Origin: Gaiellaceae bacterium
Lineage (GTDB): Bacteria; Actinomycetota; Thermoleophilia; Gaiellales; Gaiellaceae
Reading direction: 5' to 3'
Assembly: GCA_030446625.1 (NCBI GenBank)
Contig: JAUJMY010000003.1
Location: 141,644 to 205,643, forward strand
DNA length: 64,000 bases
A program made the position numbers and the translations under genes. Numbering within the stretch: the first letter of the stretch is position 1; every line of letters starts with the position of its first letter. Under the pieces are notes generated by a model. The model was not told where the DNA came from. It worked only from the letters and a program-made list of their open reading frames with translations, and made no database searches. Below are positions 7,170 to 15,879 of the stretch, piece after piece.

Positions 7170-8627
7170 ATGATCGAGCGTGAGCGTTCGCGGCTCCCGA
7201 CACGGGAGCCCGTCGAGGGATCCGATTCGCGCGGCCTCCTCGAAACGCTCGTCGATCCCACGGGCGAGCTCGCGCCGGGTCACCGCGCCGGTGTCTGGCG
7301 CGATGCCCTCCTGCGCCGGATGCTCGCCGTCGCGGACGCAGCCGCGGTCGTGCTCGTCAGCGTTGCGATTGGCGTGGCACCCGAGGACGGCGCCGACGCC
7401 GGTCTCTGGTCGGCAGTCCTCCTTCCCGTGTGGCTCCTCCTCGCGAAGCTGCACGGGCTCTACGACCGCGACCAGCGCTCGCTCCGGCACCTCACGGTCG
7501 ACGAGCTGCCCGGCGTGTTCCTCTGGGCACTCACCGGAACGGCCACGATGTCGTTCCTGCTCATGCTGACGCCGGCGGGGTCGCTCGAGCTGACGACGTT
7601 GCTCCGCGCCGCCATCGTCGCCGGGGTCGCGGCGTTCGTGCTCCGCAGCGTCGCGCGCCTGCTCTGGCGGTGGAGCACGCCGCCCGAGCTGACGCTCATC
7701 GTCGGCGACGGAGCGCTCGCAGCCGCAACACGGAGGAAGCTGGAGCTCTTTCCCGACACGCACGTGCAGCTCGTCGCGGGCGAGGCGGAGGTGACGCTGG
7801 ACGAGCTTCGCGAGCACCGTCAGCGCCTGGCGCAGCACGACCGCGTGATCCTCGCGTCGCAGACGATCGACGAGGCCGTGATCGCGGAGCTCGTCGCCTT
7901 CTGCCGCGAGGCGCACGTCAAGCTCAGCGTCGTCCCGCCGGCGCGCGGGATGTTCGGCACCGCGGTGCGTCTCGACCACCTCGCGGACCTCCCGATCGTC
8001 GAGTACAACACGTGGGACGTCTCGCGCTCGACGCTCTTCTTGAAGCGCGTGCTCGACGTCGCGGTCGCGACCGTCGCGCTCGTGGTGCTCCTCCCGGTGT
8101 GCGTCGCCGTTGCGGGCGCGATCCTCGTCGACAGCGGTCGCCCCGTGCTGTTCGCGCAGCGGCGCGCGGGCATGCGAGGCGCGCCCTTCGACATGTTCAA
8201 GTTCCGGACGATGGTCCGGAACGCGGAAGACCTGCTCGGCGAGCTCGTCACCTTCGGCGAGCTGCGCGAGCCGATGTTCAAGCTCGTCAACGACCCGCGC
8301 GTGACGCGTGTCGGTCGGTTCCTCCGGCGCACGAGCCTCGACGAGATCCCACAGCTCTTCAACGTGGTCCGCGGTGACATGAGCCTCGTCGGCCCACGCC
8401 CCGAGCAGGTCGAGCTCGTGGAGCGCTACCTGCCGGAATACCGCTTTCGGCTCGCGGTCAAGCCCGGCATCACCGGGCCGATGCAGGTCTACGGCCGCGG
8501 CGACCTCACCTTCGAGGAGCGGCTGGCCGTGGAGCGCGAGTACGTCGAGAACGTCTCCTTGCGCCGCGACCTCAGAATCCTGGCGCTGACGGTCTCGGCG
8601 ATCTTCGGCGGCCGCGGCGCGTTCTGA
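7170..8627 (+). CDS. Initiating sugar-phosphate transferase (polyprenyl glycosylphosphotransferase, WbaP/CpsE type)
   Basis: 485 residues. The N-terminal half holds several transmembrane segments and a CoA-binding-like Rossmann segment (LTLIVGDGALAAATRRKLELF). The C-terminal bacterial sugar-transferase domain begins at the helix LDVAVATVALVVLLPV and carries MFKFRTM, RRTSLDEIPQLFNVVRGDMSLVGPRPE and KPGITGPMQVYGRG, which include the catalytic Asp-Glu and PRP motifs. It transfers a sugar-1-phosphate to undecaprenyl or decaprenyl phosphate, the first committed step of glycan assembly. A GGGAGGA-like ribosome site at 7156-7162 supports ATG 7170. Confidence 0.93.
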   Translation: MIERERSRLPTREPVEGSDSRGLLETLVDPTGELAPGHRAGVWRDALLRRMLAVADAAAVVLVSVAIGVAPEDGADAGLWSAVLLPVWLLLAKLHGLYDRDQRSLRHLTVDELPGVFLWALTGTATMSFLLMLTPAGSLELTTLLRAAIVAGVAAFVLRSVARLLWRWSTPPELTLIVGDGALAAATRRKLELFPDTHVQLVAGEAEVTLDELREHRQRLAQHDRVILASQTIDEAVIAELVAFCREAHVKLSVVPPARGMFGTAVRLDHLADLPIVEYNTWDVSRSTLFLKRVLDVAVATVALVVLLPVCVAVAGAILVDSGRPVLFAQRRAGMRGAPFDMFKFRTMVRNAEDLLGELVTFGELREPMFKLVNDPRVTRVGRFLRRTSLDEIPQLFNVVRGDMSLVGPRPEQVELVERYLPEYRFRLAVKPGITGPMQVYGRGDLTFEERLAVEREYVENVSLRRDLRILALTVSAIFGGRGAF

Positions 8628-8634
8628 GGCCGCG

Positions 8635-9780
8635 CTACGGCGAGACGGCTTCCGCGATCAGCTCCGCCCACGACGGCCCGAGTCGCGCGAGCGCGCGCGA
8701 CCGCTCGAGCGCAGCGGCTGCGAGCTCCGCGCGGCGCCCCTCGTCGCGCGCGAGCAGGCGCAGGTGGGCCGCGAGCGCACCGGCGTCGCCCGGCTCGAAG
8801 TAGAGGACGGCGTTGCCGCCGATCTCGCGATGCGGCGGGATCGCCGTTGCGATCGTCGGGAGACCGAAGGCGAGGCTCTCCGCGACCGGCAGGCCGTAGC
8901 CCTCGTACGCGGAGGGGCTGACGCTCGCGTGGGCGCACGCGTACAGCCGCTCCAGCTCGAGCTCCTCGAGCCATCCCGCGAAGCGGACCGTGTCCGCTAC
9001 CCCCTGAGCCGCCGCGCGCCGCTGAAGCTGGTCCTCCCGGCCCTCGGTCGGGCCCGCGAAGACGACCTCGCGACGCTCCTCCGGATCGAGCAGCGCGACG
9101 GCGTCGATCACCGTCTCGATCCGCTTGTACGGGCGCAGGGCGCCGACGACGATGATCGGACCACGTACGTCGCCGCCGGGCCTCGACACGCGCGGCCGCG
9201 GGTGGTGCGCGACCACGCGTAGCGGCACCTTCTCGCCGAGGGTGGCCGCGATCTCACGGCGCGAGAATTCCGAGACCGTGATCATGAGACGCGCGCGACG
9301 CGCGGCCCGCGGCACGACGAAGCGGTAGTAGGCGCCTTCGAGGCGGCTACTCGTCGCCGGATCCGTAAGGCGCCGCACGTCGTGCACGACGAGCACGAGT
9401 GACGCGCGTCCCCAAAGCGCTCCCTGTTCGCCGAGCGCGACGACGACGGTCGCGGGGCCGTCGCGCAATGGTGCCAGCACGTGCTGCACGAGAATCCGCA
9501 GGAGCCGCGGCCGCGTCCTTGCGATCGGCGACCAGAACCGCGTCCCTGCCGGGAACACCTTCTCCAGCAGCGCCCGCGTCTCGCGCGCGCACCGAACCTC
9601 GAGCTCGACCTCCGCCGGCGGCACGGCGGCGAGGTCGGAGGCGAGCGCGAGCACTTGTCTTCCGACGCCCGAATACTGCGGCGCTACCTGGAGAGCGTCG
9701 AGTGCGAGCCGGCGCGGGGCGGCTGGAAGAGTGCGTCCGATACGATCCCGCCTCTGCGGTCGAAGAGCAGGGACGAACAC
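8635..9780 (-). CDS. GT4-family glycosyltransferase
   Basis: 381 residues from GTG 9780. The N-terminal domain contains LALDALQVAPQYSGVGRQVLALASDL, typical of mannosyl/rhamnosyl GT4 enzymes, and VLVVHDVRRL. The C-terminal domain has VVGALRPYKRIE, VVFAGP, and SAYEGYGLPVAESLAFGLP with the E-x7-E pair. The frame stays open far upstream, but that part is antisense to neuB and not protein-like; the first usable start after it is GTG 9780. It is divergent from neuB with about 50 bp between, and convergent with the sugar transferase, ending 8 bases after it. Confidence 0.9.
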   Translation of the reverse strand: MFVPALRPQRRDRIGRTLPAAPRRLALDALQVAPQYSGVGRQVLALASDLAAVPPAEVELEVRCARETRALLEKVFPAGTRFWSPIARTRPRLLRILVQHVLAPLRDGPATVVVALGEQGALWGRASLVLVVHDVRRLTDPATSSRLEGAYYRFVVPRAARRARLMITVSEFSRREIAATLGEKVPLRVVAHHPRPRVSRPGGDVRGPIIVVGALRPYKRIETVIDAVALLDPEERREVVFAGPTEGREDQLQRRAAAQGVADTVRFAGWLEELELERLYACAHASVSPSAYEGYGLPVAESLAFGLPTIATAIPPHREIGGNAVLYFEPGDAGALAAHLRLLARDEGRRAELAAAALERSRALARLGPSWAELIAEAVSP

Positions 9781-9831
9781 GATCCTTCCAAAGACGGAGA
9801 CTCTGTACCTCGAGACGGAGATGGATGCGTT

Positions 9832-10962
9832 ATGAGCCTCATTCCCAACCGCGGCCCCGGCCTGCAGATCGAGAGCGTCGAGATCGGCGATGCGACCGAC
9901 TGCTACGTGATCGCGGAGATCGGCCACAACCACCAGGGCGATCTCGAGCAGGCGAAGACGCTCTTCACCGAGGCGCAGCGGTGCGGCGCGCAGGCGGTGA
10001 AGATCCAGAAGCGCGACAACCGCTCCCTCTACACGGCGGAGTTCTTCAACAAGCCGTACGACAACGAGAACAGCTTCGGGCCGACGTACGGTGCGCACCG
10101 CGAGGCGCTCGAGTTCGGCCGCGACGAATACCTCGAGCTGAAGCGCCATGCGGCCGAGCTCGGAATCGCCTTCTTCGCGACCGCCTTCGACTTCGCGAGC
10201 ACGGACTTCCTCGTGGATCTCGACATGCCCGCGTACAAGATCGCGTCCGGCGACCTGACGAACACGCCGCTGCTGCGCTACGTCGCGCAGACGGGGAGAC
10301 CGGTGATCTTCTCGACCGGCGCAGGGACCCTCGACGACGTGCGGCGGGCGTACGACACGGTGTCCGAGATCAACCCGCAGGTGGCGATCCTCCAGTGCAC
10401 AGCGGGGTATCCCGCAGAGTGGGAGGAGCTGGATCTGCGTGTGATCGACACGTACCGGCAGCTGTTCCCGGACACCGTCGTCGGCTTCTCGGGCCACGAC
10501 AACGGCATCGCGATGGCCGTCGCCGCGTACGTCCTCGGCGCCCGGATCGTGGAGAAGCACTTCACCCTCAACCGCGCTGCCAAGGGGACGGACCACCGTT
10601 TCTCGCTCGAGCCGCAGGGACTGCGCAAGATGGTGCGCGATCTCCAGCGCACGCAAACGGCGCTGGGAGACGGCACGAAGACGATGTACCCGAGCGAGGT
10701 CGAGCCGGCGCGGAAGATGGGCAAGAAGCTCGTCGCCGCGCGCGATCTGCCCGCGGGCCACACGCTGTCGAACGGGGACATCGCGCTCAAGTCGCCGGGC
10801 GACGGCCTGCCGCCCTACGAGCTCGAGCGGGTCGTCGGTCGCATGTTGCGCCATCCCGTGCAGGTCGACACCGCGCTGACGTTCGAGCATCTCGAGGAGC
10901 TCCTCCCGACGGAGATCGTCGGCGTCTCCGGAGCCGGCGCGATGCGCCAGCTCGGCGACTGA
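9832..10962 (+). CDS. neuB: NeuB-family ulosonic (sialic) acid synthase with C-terminal SAF domain
   Basis: 376 residues. NeuB enzymes condense phosphoenolpyruvate with an amino-sugar aldose to make a nine-carbon 2-ulosonic acid such as Neu5Ac or legionaminate. The barrel domain shows IAEIGHNHQGDLEQAK, VKIQKRDNRS, GIAFFATAFDF, YKIASGDLTN, ILQCTAGYP, GFSGHDNG and EKHFTLNRAAKGTDHRFS, covering the PEP, metal and substrate positions. The last ~60 residues (ARDLPAGHTLSNGDIALKSPG) are the antifreeze-like SAF domain. It starts at ATG 9832 and leads the cassette with the SDR, dehydrogenase, cytidylyltransferase and transketolase. The exact product cannot be read from sequence. Confidence 0.93.
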   Translation: MSLIPNRGPGLQIESVEIGDATDCYVIAEIGHNHQGDLEQAKTLFTEAQRCGAQAVKIQKRDNRSLYTAEFFNKPYDNENSFGPTYGAHREALEFGRDEYLELKRHAAELGIAFFATAFDFASTDFLVDLDMPAYKIASGDLTNTPLLRYVAQTGRPVIFSTGAGTLDDVRRAYDTVSEINPQVAILQCTAGYPAEWEELDLRVIDTYRQLFPDTVVGFSGHDNGIAMAVAAYVLGARIVEKHFTLNRAAKGTDHRFSLEPQGLRKMVRDLQRTQTALGDGTKTMYPSEVEPARKMGKKLVAARDLPAGHTLSNGDIALKSPGDGLPPYELERVVGRMLRHPVQVDTALTFEHLEELLPTEIVGVSGAGAMRQLGD

Positions 10963-10995
10963 CGACGCGGCTCGCCGGCTTTGCCCGCGGGAACG

Positions 10996-11781
10996 ATGCG
11001 ACAGGTCTCCGAAACGGCACTCGCGACCGTCGACGCGCCACTCCGCGGCCGCATCGCGATCGTCACGGGCGCGCTCGGCAAGCTCGGGCCCGTGTGGGCG
11101 GAGGCGCTCGCGGAGGCCGGAGCGACCGTCGTGCCCGTCGACCTTCGCGACGGTGACGGCGTGCTCTGCGCCGACGTGACCGACCGCGCAGCGCTCGACG
11201 AGGCGCGCGAGCGCGTCGAAGCCGAGCACGGCACGCCGCACGTCCTCGTGAACAACGCCGGCGTCGACCAGCCGCCGGCGGCGGCCGCGACGACGTACGC
11301 CGTGGAGGACGTGCCCCTCGAGGACTTCCGGCGGACGCTCGACGTCAACCTGGCCGGAACGTTCAACGCGATCCAGGTCTTCGGGTCGGCGATGCGTGAC
11401 GCCGGCCGCGGCTCGATCGTCAACATCGGCTCCCTCTATGCGTCGATCGCGGCAGAGCCGCGCTTCTACGACCACATGGACGCCGACCCGCCGTTCCTGA
11501 AGCCCGCCGCGTACGGCGCGTCGAAGGCGGGCGTCGTCAACCTGACCCGCTACTTCGCGCGGCTCTGGGGGCCGAGCGGCGTACGCGTGAACGCGCTCTC
11601 GCCCGGCGGCGTGCGCGGCGGGCAGGATCCCGACTTCCTGCGCAAGTACAACGAGCGCGTGCCGCTAGGCCGGATGGCGGAGGCTGACGACCTCGTCGGG
11701 CCGCTGCTGTTCCTCGCGTCCGATGCGTCGCGCTACGTCACCGGGCACGAGCTGCGCGTCGACGGAGGATTCACGGCATGA
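10996..11781 (+). CDS. Short-chain dehydrogenase, PtmA-like
   Basis: 261 residues from ATG 10996. Classical SDR with TGALGKLG (NAD(P) loop), NNAGVD, the catalytic Ser in NIGSLYASIA, YGASK (Tyr/Lys), and a C-terminus PLGRMAEADDLVGPLLFLASDASRY. The segment RVNALSPGGVRGGQDPDFLRKY resembles, from memory, PtmA-type SDRs of nonulosonate clusters in Campylobacter. The 3' end overlaps the aldehyde dehydrogenase start (ATGA), so they are co-translated. The substrate is probably a sugar or sugar-derived intermediate of the same pathway (inference). Confidence 0.85.
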   Translation: MRQVSETALATVDAPLRGRIAIVTGALGKLGPVWAEALAEAGATVVPVDLRDGDGVLCADVTDRAALDEARERVEAEHGTPHVLVNNAGVDQPPAAAATTYAVEDVPLEDFRRTLDVNLAGTFNAIQVFGSAMRDAGRGSIVNIGSLYASIAAEPRFYDHMDADPPFLKPAAYGASKAGVVNLTRYFARLWGPSGVRVNALSPGGVRGGQDPDFLRKYNERVPLGRMAEADDLVGPLLFLASDASRYVTGHELRVDGGFTA

Positions 11782-13256
11782 CGATCGTCGCACCGCCCGA
11801 GACGGAGACGGTGTCGAACGTCATCGGCGGCGAGGAGCGCCCGGCCGCGAGCGGCGAGACGTTCGAGAAGCTCAGCCCTGCCACCGGGCGCGTGATCAGC
11901 GTCGTCGCACGCTCCGACGCGCGCGACGTCGACGCTGCCGTGACTGCGGCAGTGGCGGCGCAGCCCGAGTGGGCGCGGACCACGGTCGCCGAGCGCGGAG
12001 CACGCCTCCGGCGGATCGCGCAGCTCCTCGAGCGCGACCGGGAGGAGCTCGCCGCGATCGTCCACGTCGAGACGGGCAAGTCGCCGAAGGACGCGCGCGG
12101 CGAGACGGACGCCGCGATCGAGATGGGCTACTTCGTCGCCGGCGAGGGCCGCCGCTTCTACGGCCGGACGACGACGAGCGCGGTCGCGAACCGGCAGGCG
12201 ATGACGGTCCGACAGCCGCTCGGCGTCGCCGGGCTGATCATCGCGGCGAACACGCCGATCGCCAACGTCGCGTGGAAGGTGTTCCCCTCTCTCCTCTGCG
12301 GGAACGCGGCCGTCCTGAAGGCGTCCGAGGACACGCCGCAGACGGCGCTCGCCTTCGCGCGGCTCGCGGCCGAAGCGCGTCTGCCCCCCGGCGTCCTCAA
12401 CGTGGTGCACGGCTTTGGCAAGGAGGCCGGACAGCCGCTCGTCGAGGACGAACGCGTCGCCGTCGTGAGCTTCACGGGATCGACCGCCGTCGGGCGCATG
12501 ATCGCGCGCGTCGCAGGCGAGCGCTTGGCCAAGGTCTGCCTCGAGCTGGGCGGCAAGAATCCGCTGATCGTCTGCGACGACGCAGACCTCGAGCGTGCCG
12601 CGGAGGCTGCGGCGCTTTCCGCCTTCTCGAACGCCGGGCAGCGGTGCGCCGCGGGCAGCAGGATCCTCGTCTTCGACTCGGTCTATGACCGCTTCAAGGA
12701 GCTCCTCGTCGAGCGCGCGAACGCGCAGCGCGTCGGCGCTGGTGAAGACGACGACTTCGGCGCTGTGATCAACGAGCGCCAGCTCCAGTCGATGCTCGAC
12801 GCGATCGACCGCGCCCGCGACAACGGCGCGACCGTCGTCACCGGCGGCACGAGGCTGACGGGGCCGGAGCACGACGGCGGCTTCTACCTCGCACCGACGC
12901 TCGTGGAGGACGCGGCACTCGAGGACGAGATCTCCTGCACGGAGCTGTTCGGGCCGATCGCGACGCTGCACCGCGTGTCGTCGTTCGAGGAGGCGCTCGA
13001 CGCCGCGCACGCGACGCCGTACGGGCTTACGGCCGCGATCTGGACGGCGAGCATCCACCGTGCTCAGGAGTTCGTCGCACGCGTGCAGAGCGGGGTCGCG
13101 TCCGTGAACGGCCCGACCTACGGCTCGGAGCCGCACATGCCGTTCGGCGGCTTGCGCAACTCCGGCACGGGCTGGCGCGAGGCCGGGACGGAGGCGCTCG
13201 ACGTGTATTCCGACTGGAAGACGGTGTACCTGAACCATGATCCCGCGGCCCTCTAG
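11778..13256 (+). CDS. NAD(P)-dependent aldehyde dehydrogenase
   Basis: 492 residues, the full length for the superfamily. It shows the cofactor segment GVAGLIIAANTPIANVAWK, FTGSTAVGR, the catalytic glutamate in LELGGKNP, the nucleophilic cysteine in NAGQRCAAGSR, and a final GGLRNSGTGWREAG. It oxidises an aldehyde to an acid. Housed between an SDR and a CMP-sugar synthetase, it most likely acts on a sugar aldehyde rather than in catabolism (inference). It overlaps the SDR by four bases and the next gene by 20. Confidence 0.9.
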   Translation: MTIVAPPETETVSNVIGGEERPAASGETFEKLSPATGRVISVVARSDARDVDAAVTAAVAAQPEWARTTVAERGARLRRIAQLLERDREELAAIVHVETGKSPKDARGETDAAIEMGYFVAGEGRRFYGRTTTSAVANRQAMTVRQPLGVAGLIIAANTPIANVAWKVFPSLLCGNAAVLKASEDTPQTALAFARLAAEARLPPGVLNVVHGFGKEAGQPLVEDERVAVVSFTGSTAVGRMIARVAGERLAKVCLELGGKNPLIVCDDADLERAAEAAALSAFSNAGQRCAAGSRILVFDSVYDRFKELLVERANAQRVGAGEDDDFGAVINERQLQSMLDAIDRARDNGATVVTGGTRLTGPEHDGGFYLAPTLVEDAALEDEISCTELFGPIATLHRVSSFEEALDAAHATPYGLTAAIWTASIHRAQEFVARVQSGVASVNGPTYGSEPHMPFGGLRNSGTGWREAGTEALDVYSDWKTVYLNHDPAAL

Positions 13257-13974
13257 CGTCGCGCTCGTTCCGGCGCGGGCCGGGTCGTTGCGCGTGCCGC
13301 GGAAGAACGTCCTTGCGCTCGCCGGCCATCCGCTGATCGCATACACGATCGCGGCGGCGCGCGAGAGCGGCGTCTTCGAGGCGGTGGTCGTCTCGACGGA
13401 CGCGCCGCAGATCGCCGAGATCGCGAGTCACTACGGCGCGGACGTCTGCGAGCTGCGGCCCGCGGAGCTCGCGACGGCGACCTCGCCGGACATCGAGTGG
13501 GTGCTGCACGCGATGGACGGTCGCGAGGAGGATCTGTTTGCGATCTTGCGGCCGACGAGCCCGTTCCGCACCGGCGCGACGATCGTGCGGGCCGTCGACC
13601 GTCTGCTCACGCTCGGGGAGGACGCCGACTCGATACGCGCCGTCGAGCTCGTCCGGCAGCATCCGGCGAAGATGTGGGAGCTGGAAGGAGATCTGATGCG
13701 GCCGCTGCTGCCACAGCCGGCGGACGGGACGCCGCTGCACTCGCGCCAGTACCAGGCCCTGCCGCCCGTCTACGTCCAGAACTCGAGCCTCGAGATCGCT
13801 TGGACACGGGTGCTGCGCGACGACGGCACGATCTCCGGCCGGAGACTCGCTCCGTTCTTCACCGTGGGCCACGAGGGCTTCACGATCGACTATCCGGAAG
13901 ACGTCGAGCGCGCGGAGGCGCTGGTGGCGCGGGGCGAGGCCGAGCTTCCGCGCGTCCGCGAGACGGTCGCGTGA
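13237..13974 (+). CDS. neuA: NeuA-like acylneuraminate/ulosonate cytidylyltransferase
   Basis: 245 residues. It carries the CMP-sialate synthetase signature VALVPARAGSLRVPRKNVLALAGHPLIAY at the N-terminus, VVSTDAPQIAEIA, LRPTSPFR, and PVYVQNSSLEIAW. Such enzymes join CTP and a ulosonic acid to give the CMP-activated donor. It starts inside the dehydrogenase gene (ATG 13237) and its stop overlaps the transketolase GTG start. Presence beside neuB means the cluster makes an activated ulosonate; which one is unknown. Confidence 0.9.
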   Translation: MIPRPSSVALVPARAGSLRVPRKNVLALAGHPLIAYTIAAARESGVFEAVVVSTDAPQIAEIASHYGADVCELRPAELATATSPDIEWVLHAMDGREEDLFAILRPTSPFRTGATIVRAVDRLLTLGEDADSIRAVELVRQHPAKMWELEGDLMRPLLPQPADGTPLHSRQYQALPPVYVQNSSLEIAWTRVLRDDGTISGRRLAPFFTVGHEGFTIDYPEDVERAEALVARGEAELPRVRETVA

Positions 13975-15854
13975 GCCTGCGCTACGTCCCGTACCACGAG
14001 CTGGAACGGATCCGCTCGCTCGACGCCGACCCGCGCGAGCGCGCCGCCGCGTTCGCCGATGCGTGCCGCCTGAACGTCCTCTACATGGTGATGCGCGCGG
14101 GATCGGGACACATCGGGACGAGCTTCAGCTGCATCGACATCCTCTCGTGGCTCCACCTCGAGGTGCTCGGCGACGACGACCGCTACTTCTCGTCGAAGGG
14201 ACACGATGCACCCGGCCTCTACTCCGTGCTGATCGGGCTCGGCCGGATCGAGTTCGACAAGCTGCACGCGCTGCGCCGGCTCGGCGGCCTCCCGGGGCAC
14301 CCGGACGTCCTGGCGACGCCGCAGGTGTTGACCAACACCGGGTCGCTCGGAATGGGCGTCTCGAAGGCGCGCGGGTTCGTGCTCGCCGACCGCCGGCTCG
14401 GCCGGTCGGGACGCGTCTTCGTCCTCACCGGCGACGGCGAGCTCCAAGAGGGGCAGTTCTGGGAGTCGCTCCAGCCGACCGCGAACCGGGGCATCGACGA
14501 GCTGACGGTCATCGTCGACCACAACAAGCTCCAGTCCGACACGTGGGTCGAGCGCGTCTCGCCGCTCGGCGATCTGGCCGCGAAGGTGCGTGCGTTCGGG
14601 TGGCAGGTCGGCCGTTGCGACGGGAACGACGTGCACGCGCTCGCAGCGGAGCTCGACCGGCTCGCGAGCGAAGGAGAGGGCGCTCCGAAGCTCCTGATCG
14701 CGGACACGCGCAAGGGCGCAGGCGTGCACCGGATGGAGCCGCACGACGTCCCGGACGAGGAGACGTCGCTGTACGGCTTCCACTCCGGCGCGCCCGTCGC
14801 CGACGATTACGAGGCCGGCGTGGAGGAGATCGCCGCGCGACTCGCGCGCCGGCTCGGTCGCGACGTTGAGCTGGTCGAGGAGCCGCTCCCGCGGCGAACG
14901 CCGCCCGAGCTCCCGCAGCGCCTGATCGAGGCGTACTCGCGCGCGATCCTCGACCTCGGCGAGCGCGAACCGAGGCTTGTCGCGCTGGACGCCGACCTCA
15001 GGCTCGACACCGGCCTCGTCCGCTTCCGCGACACCTATCCCGAGCGCTTCTTCGAGTGCGGCATCGCCGAGCAAGACATGGTCTCGATGGCCGGCGCGAT
15101 GGCGCTCGGCGGCCTGCTGCCCGTGTGCCACTCGTTCGCGTGCTTCGTGACCCCGCGCGCGAACGAGCAGATCTTCAACAACGCGACCGAGGGCACGAAG
15201 GTGATCTACCACGGGTCGCTGGTCGGGATCGTCCCGGGCGGGCCGGGGCACTCGCACCAGATGATCCGCGACATCGCGCTGATGGCATCGGTGCCGGGAA
15301 TGGCGGCGATCGAGCCGTACTGCGACGCCGAGGTGGCGGCCGCGCTCGAGTGGGCGGTGCGCGACGCGGAAGGGCCCGTCTATCTCCGCCTCGTCTCGCC
15401 TCCGTGGGAGCTCGGCTTCGATCCACCGGTGACGCAGCTGGAGCAGGGCCGAGGTACGGTGCTCCGAGAGGGGGACGACGGCGTCTTCGTCTGCACGGGG
15501 CCGGTGCTCGTCTCGCAGGCGTGGGCGGCGTGCGAGCTGCTCGCCGGCGAGGGCGTGCGGTTCGGGCTCGCCGCGCTCCCGTGGCTGAAGGACGTCGACG
15601 GGGCGTGGCTCGCGGAGGTCGCGGCCGGAGCGCCGATCGTGTGCCTGGACAACCACTACGTCGTCGGCGGCCAAGGCGACGCGGTGCTGTCGGCGCTCGC
15701 CGCCGCCGCTCCCGAGTCGGCGGCACAGGTGCGGAAGTTCGGCGTCGACCGCGTCCCGGTGTGCGGCGCCAACGACGAGGTCCTGCGCGCGCACGGGCTC
15801 GACGCCGAGAGCGTCGCCGCGCGGGCGCTGTCGATGCTCCATTCGCGCGTGTGA
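13971..15854 (+). CDS. Transketolase, full-length, within a ulosonate cassette
   Basis: 627 residues with both halves in one chain. The N-terminal thiamine-diphosphate domain has the GDGELQEGQFWE motif with a following NKLQSD, and GHIGTSFSCIDIL early on; the C-terminal pyrimidine domain has FFECGIAEQDMVSMAGAMALGG with the catalytic Glu, and ends with a transketolase C-domain. Transketolases move two-carbon ketol units between sugar phosphates. It is shorter and less canonical than the central-metabolism enzyme, and its GTG start overlaps neuA's stop, so it probably supplies a specialised sugar precursor for this glycan (inference). Confidence 0.9.
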   Translation: MSLRYVPYHELERIRSLDADPRERAAAFADACRLNVLYMVMRAGSGHIGTSFSCIDILSWLHLEVLGDDDRYFSSKGHDAPGLYSVLIGLGRIEFDKLHALRRLGGLPGHPDVLATPQVLTNTGSLGMGVSKARGFVLADRRLGRSGRVFVLTGDGELQEGQFWESLQPTANRGIDELTVIVDHNKLQSDTWVERVSPLGDLAAKVRAFGWQVGRCDGNDVHALAAELDRLASEGEGAPKLLIADTRKGAGVHRMEPHDVPDEETSLYGFHSGAPVADDYEAGVEEIAARLARRLGRDVELVEEPLPRRTPPELPQRLIEAYSRAILDLGEREPRLVALDADLRLDTGLVRFRDTYPERFFECGIAEQDMVSMAGAMALGGLLPVCHSFACFVTPRANEQIFNNATEGTKVIYHGSLVGIVPGGPGHSHQMIRDIALMASVPGMAAIEPYCDAEVAAALEWAVRDAEGPVYLRLVSPPWELGFDPPVTQLEQGRGTVLREGDDGVFVCTGPVLVSQAWAACELLAGEGVRFGLAALPWLKDVDGAWLAEVAAGAPIVCLDNHYVVGGQGDAVLSALAAAAPESAAQVRKFGVDRVPVCGANDEVLRAHGLDAESVAARALSMLHSRV

Positions 15855-15879
15855 CGAAGCCGCCCGTGTATCCGCTCCA

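Noticed and set aside
9781..11475. Minus-strand open frame that would extend the GT4 gene at 8635 to 946 residues
   Set aside because: The part beyond 9780 is antisense to neuB and the SDR, is rich in Arg/Val/Asp/Glu without motifs, and is a common artefact of high GC content.
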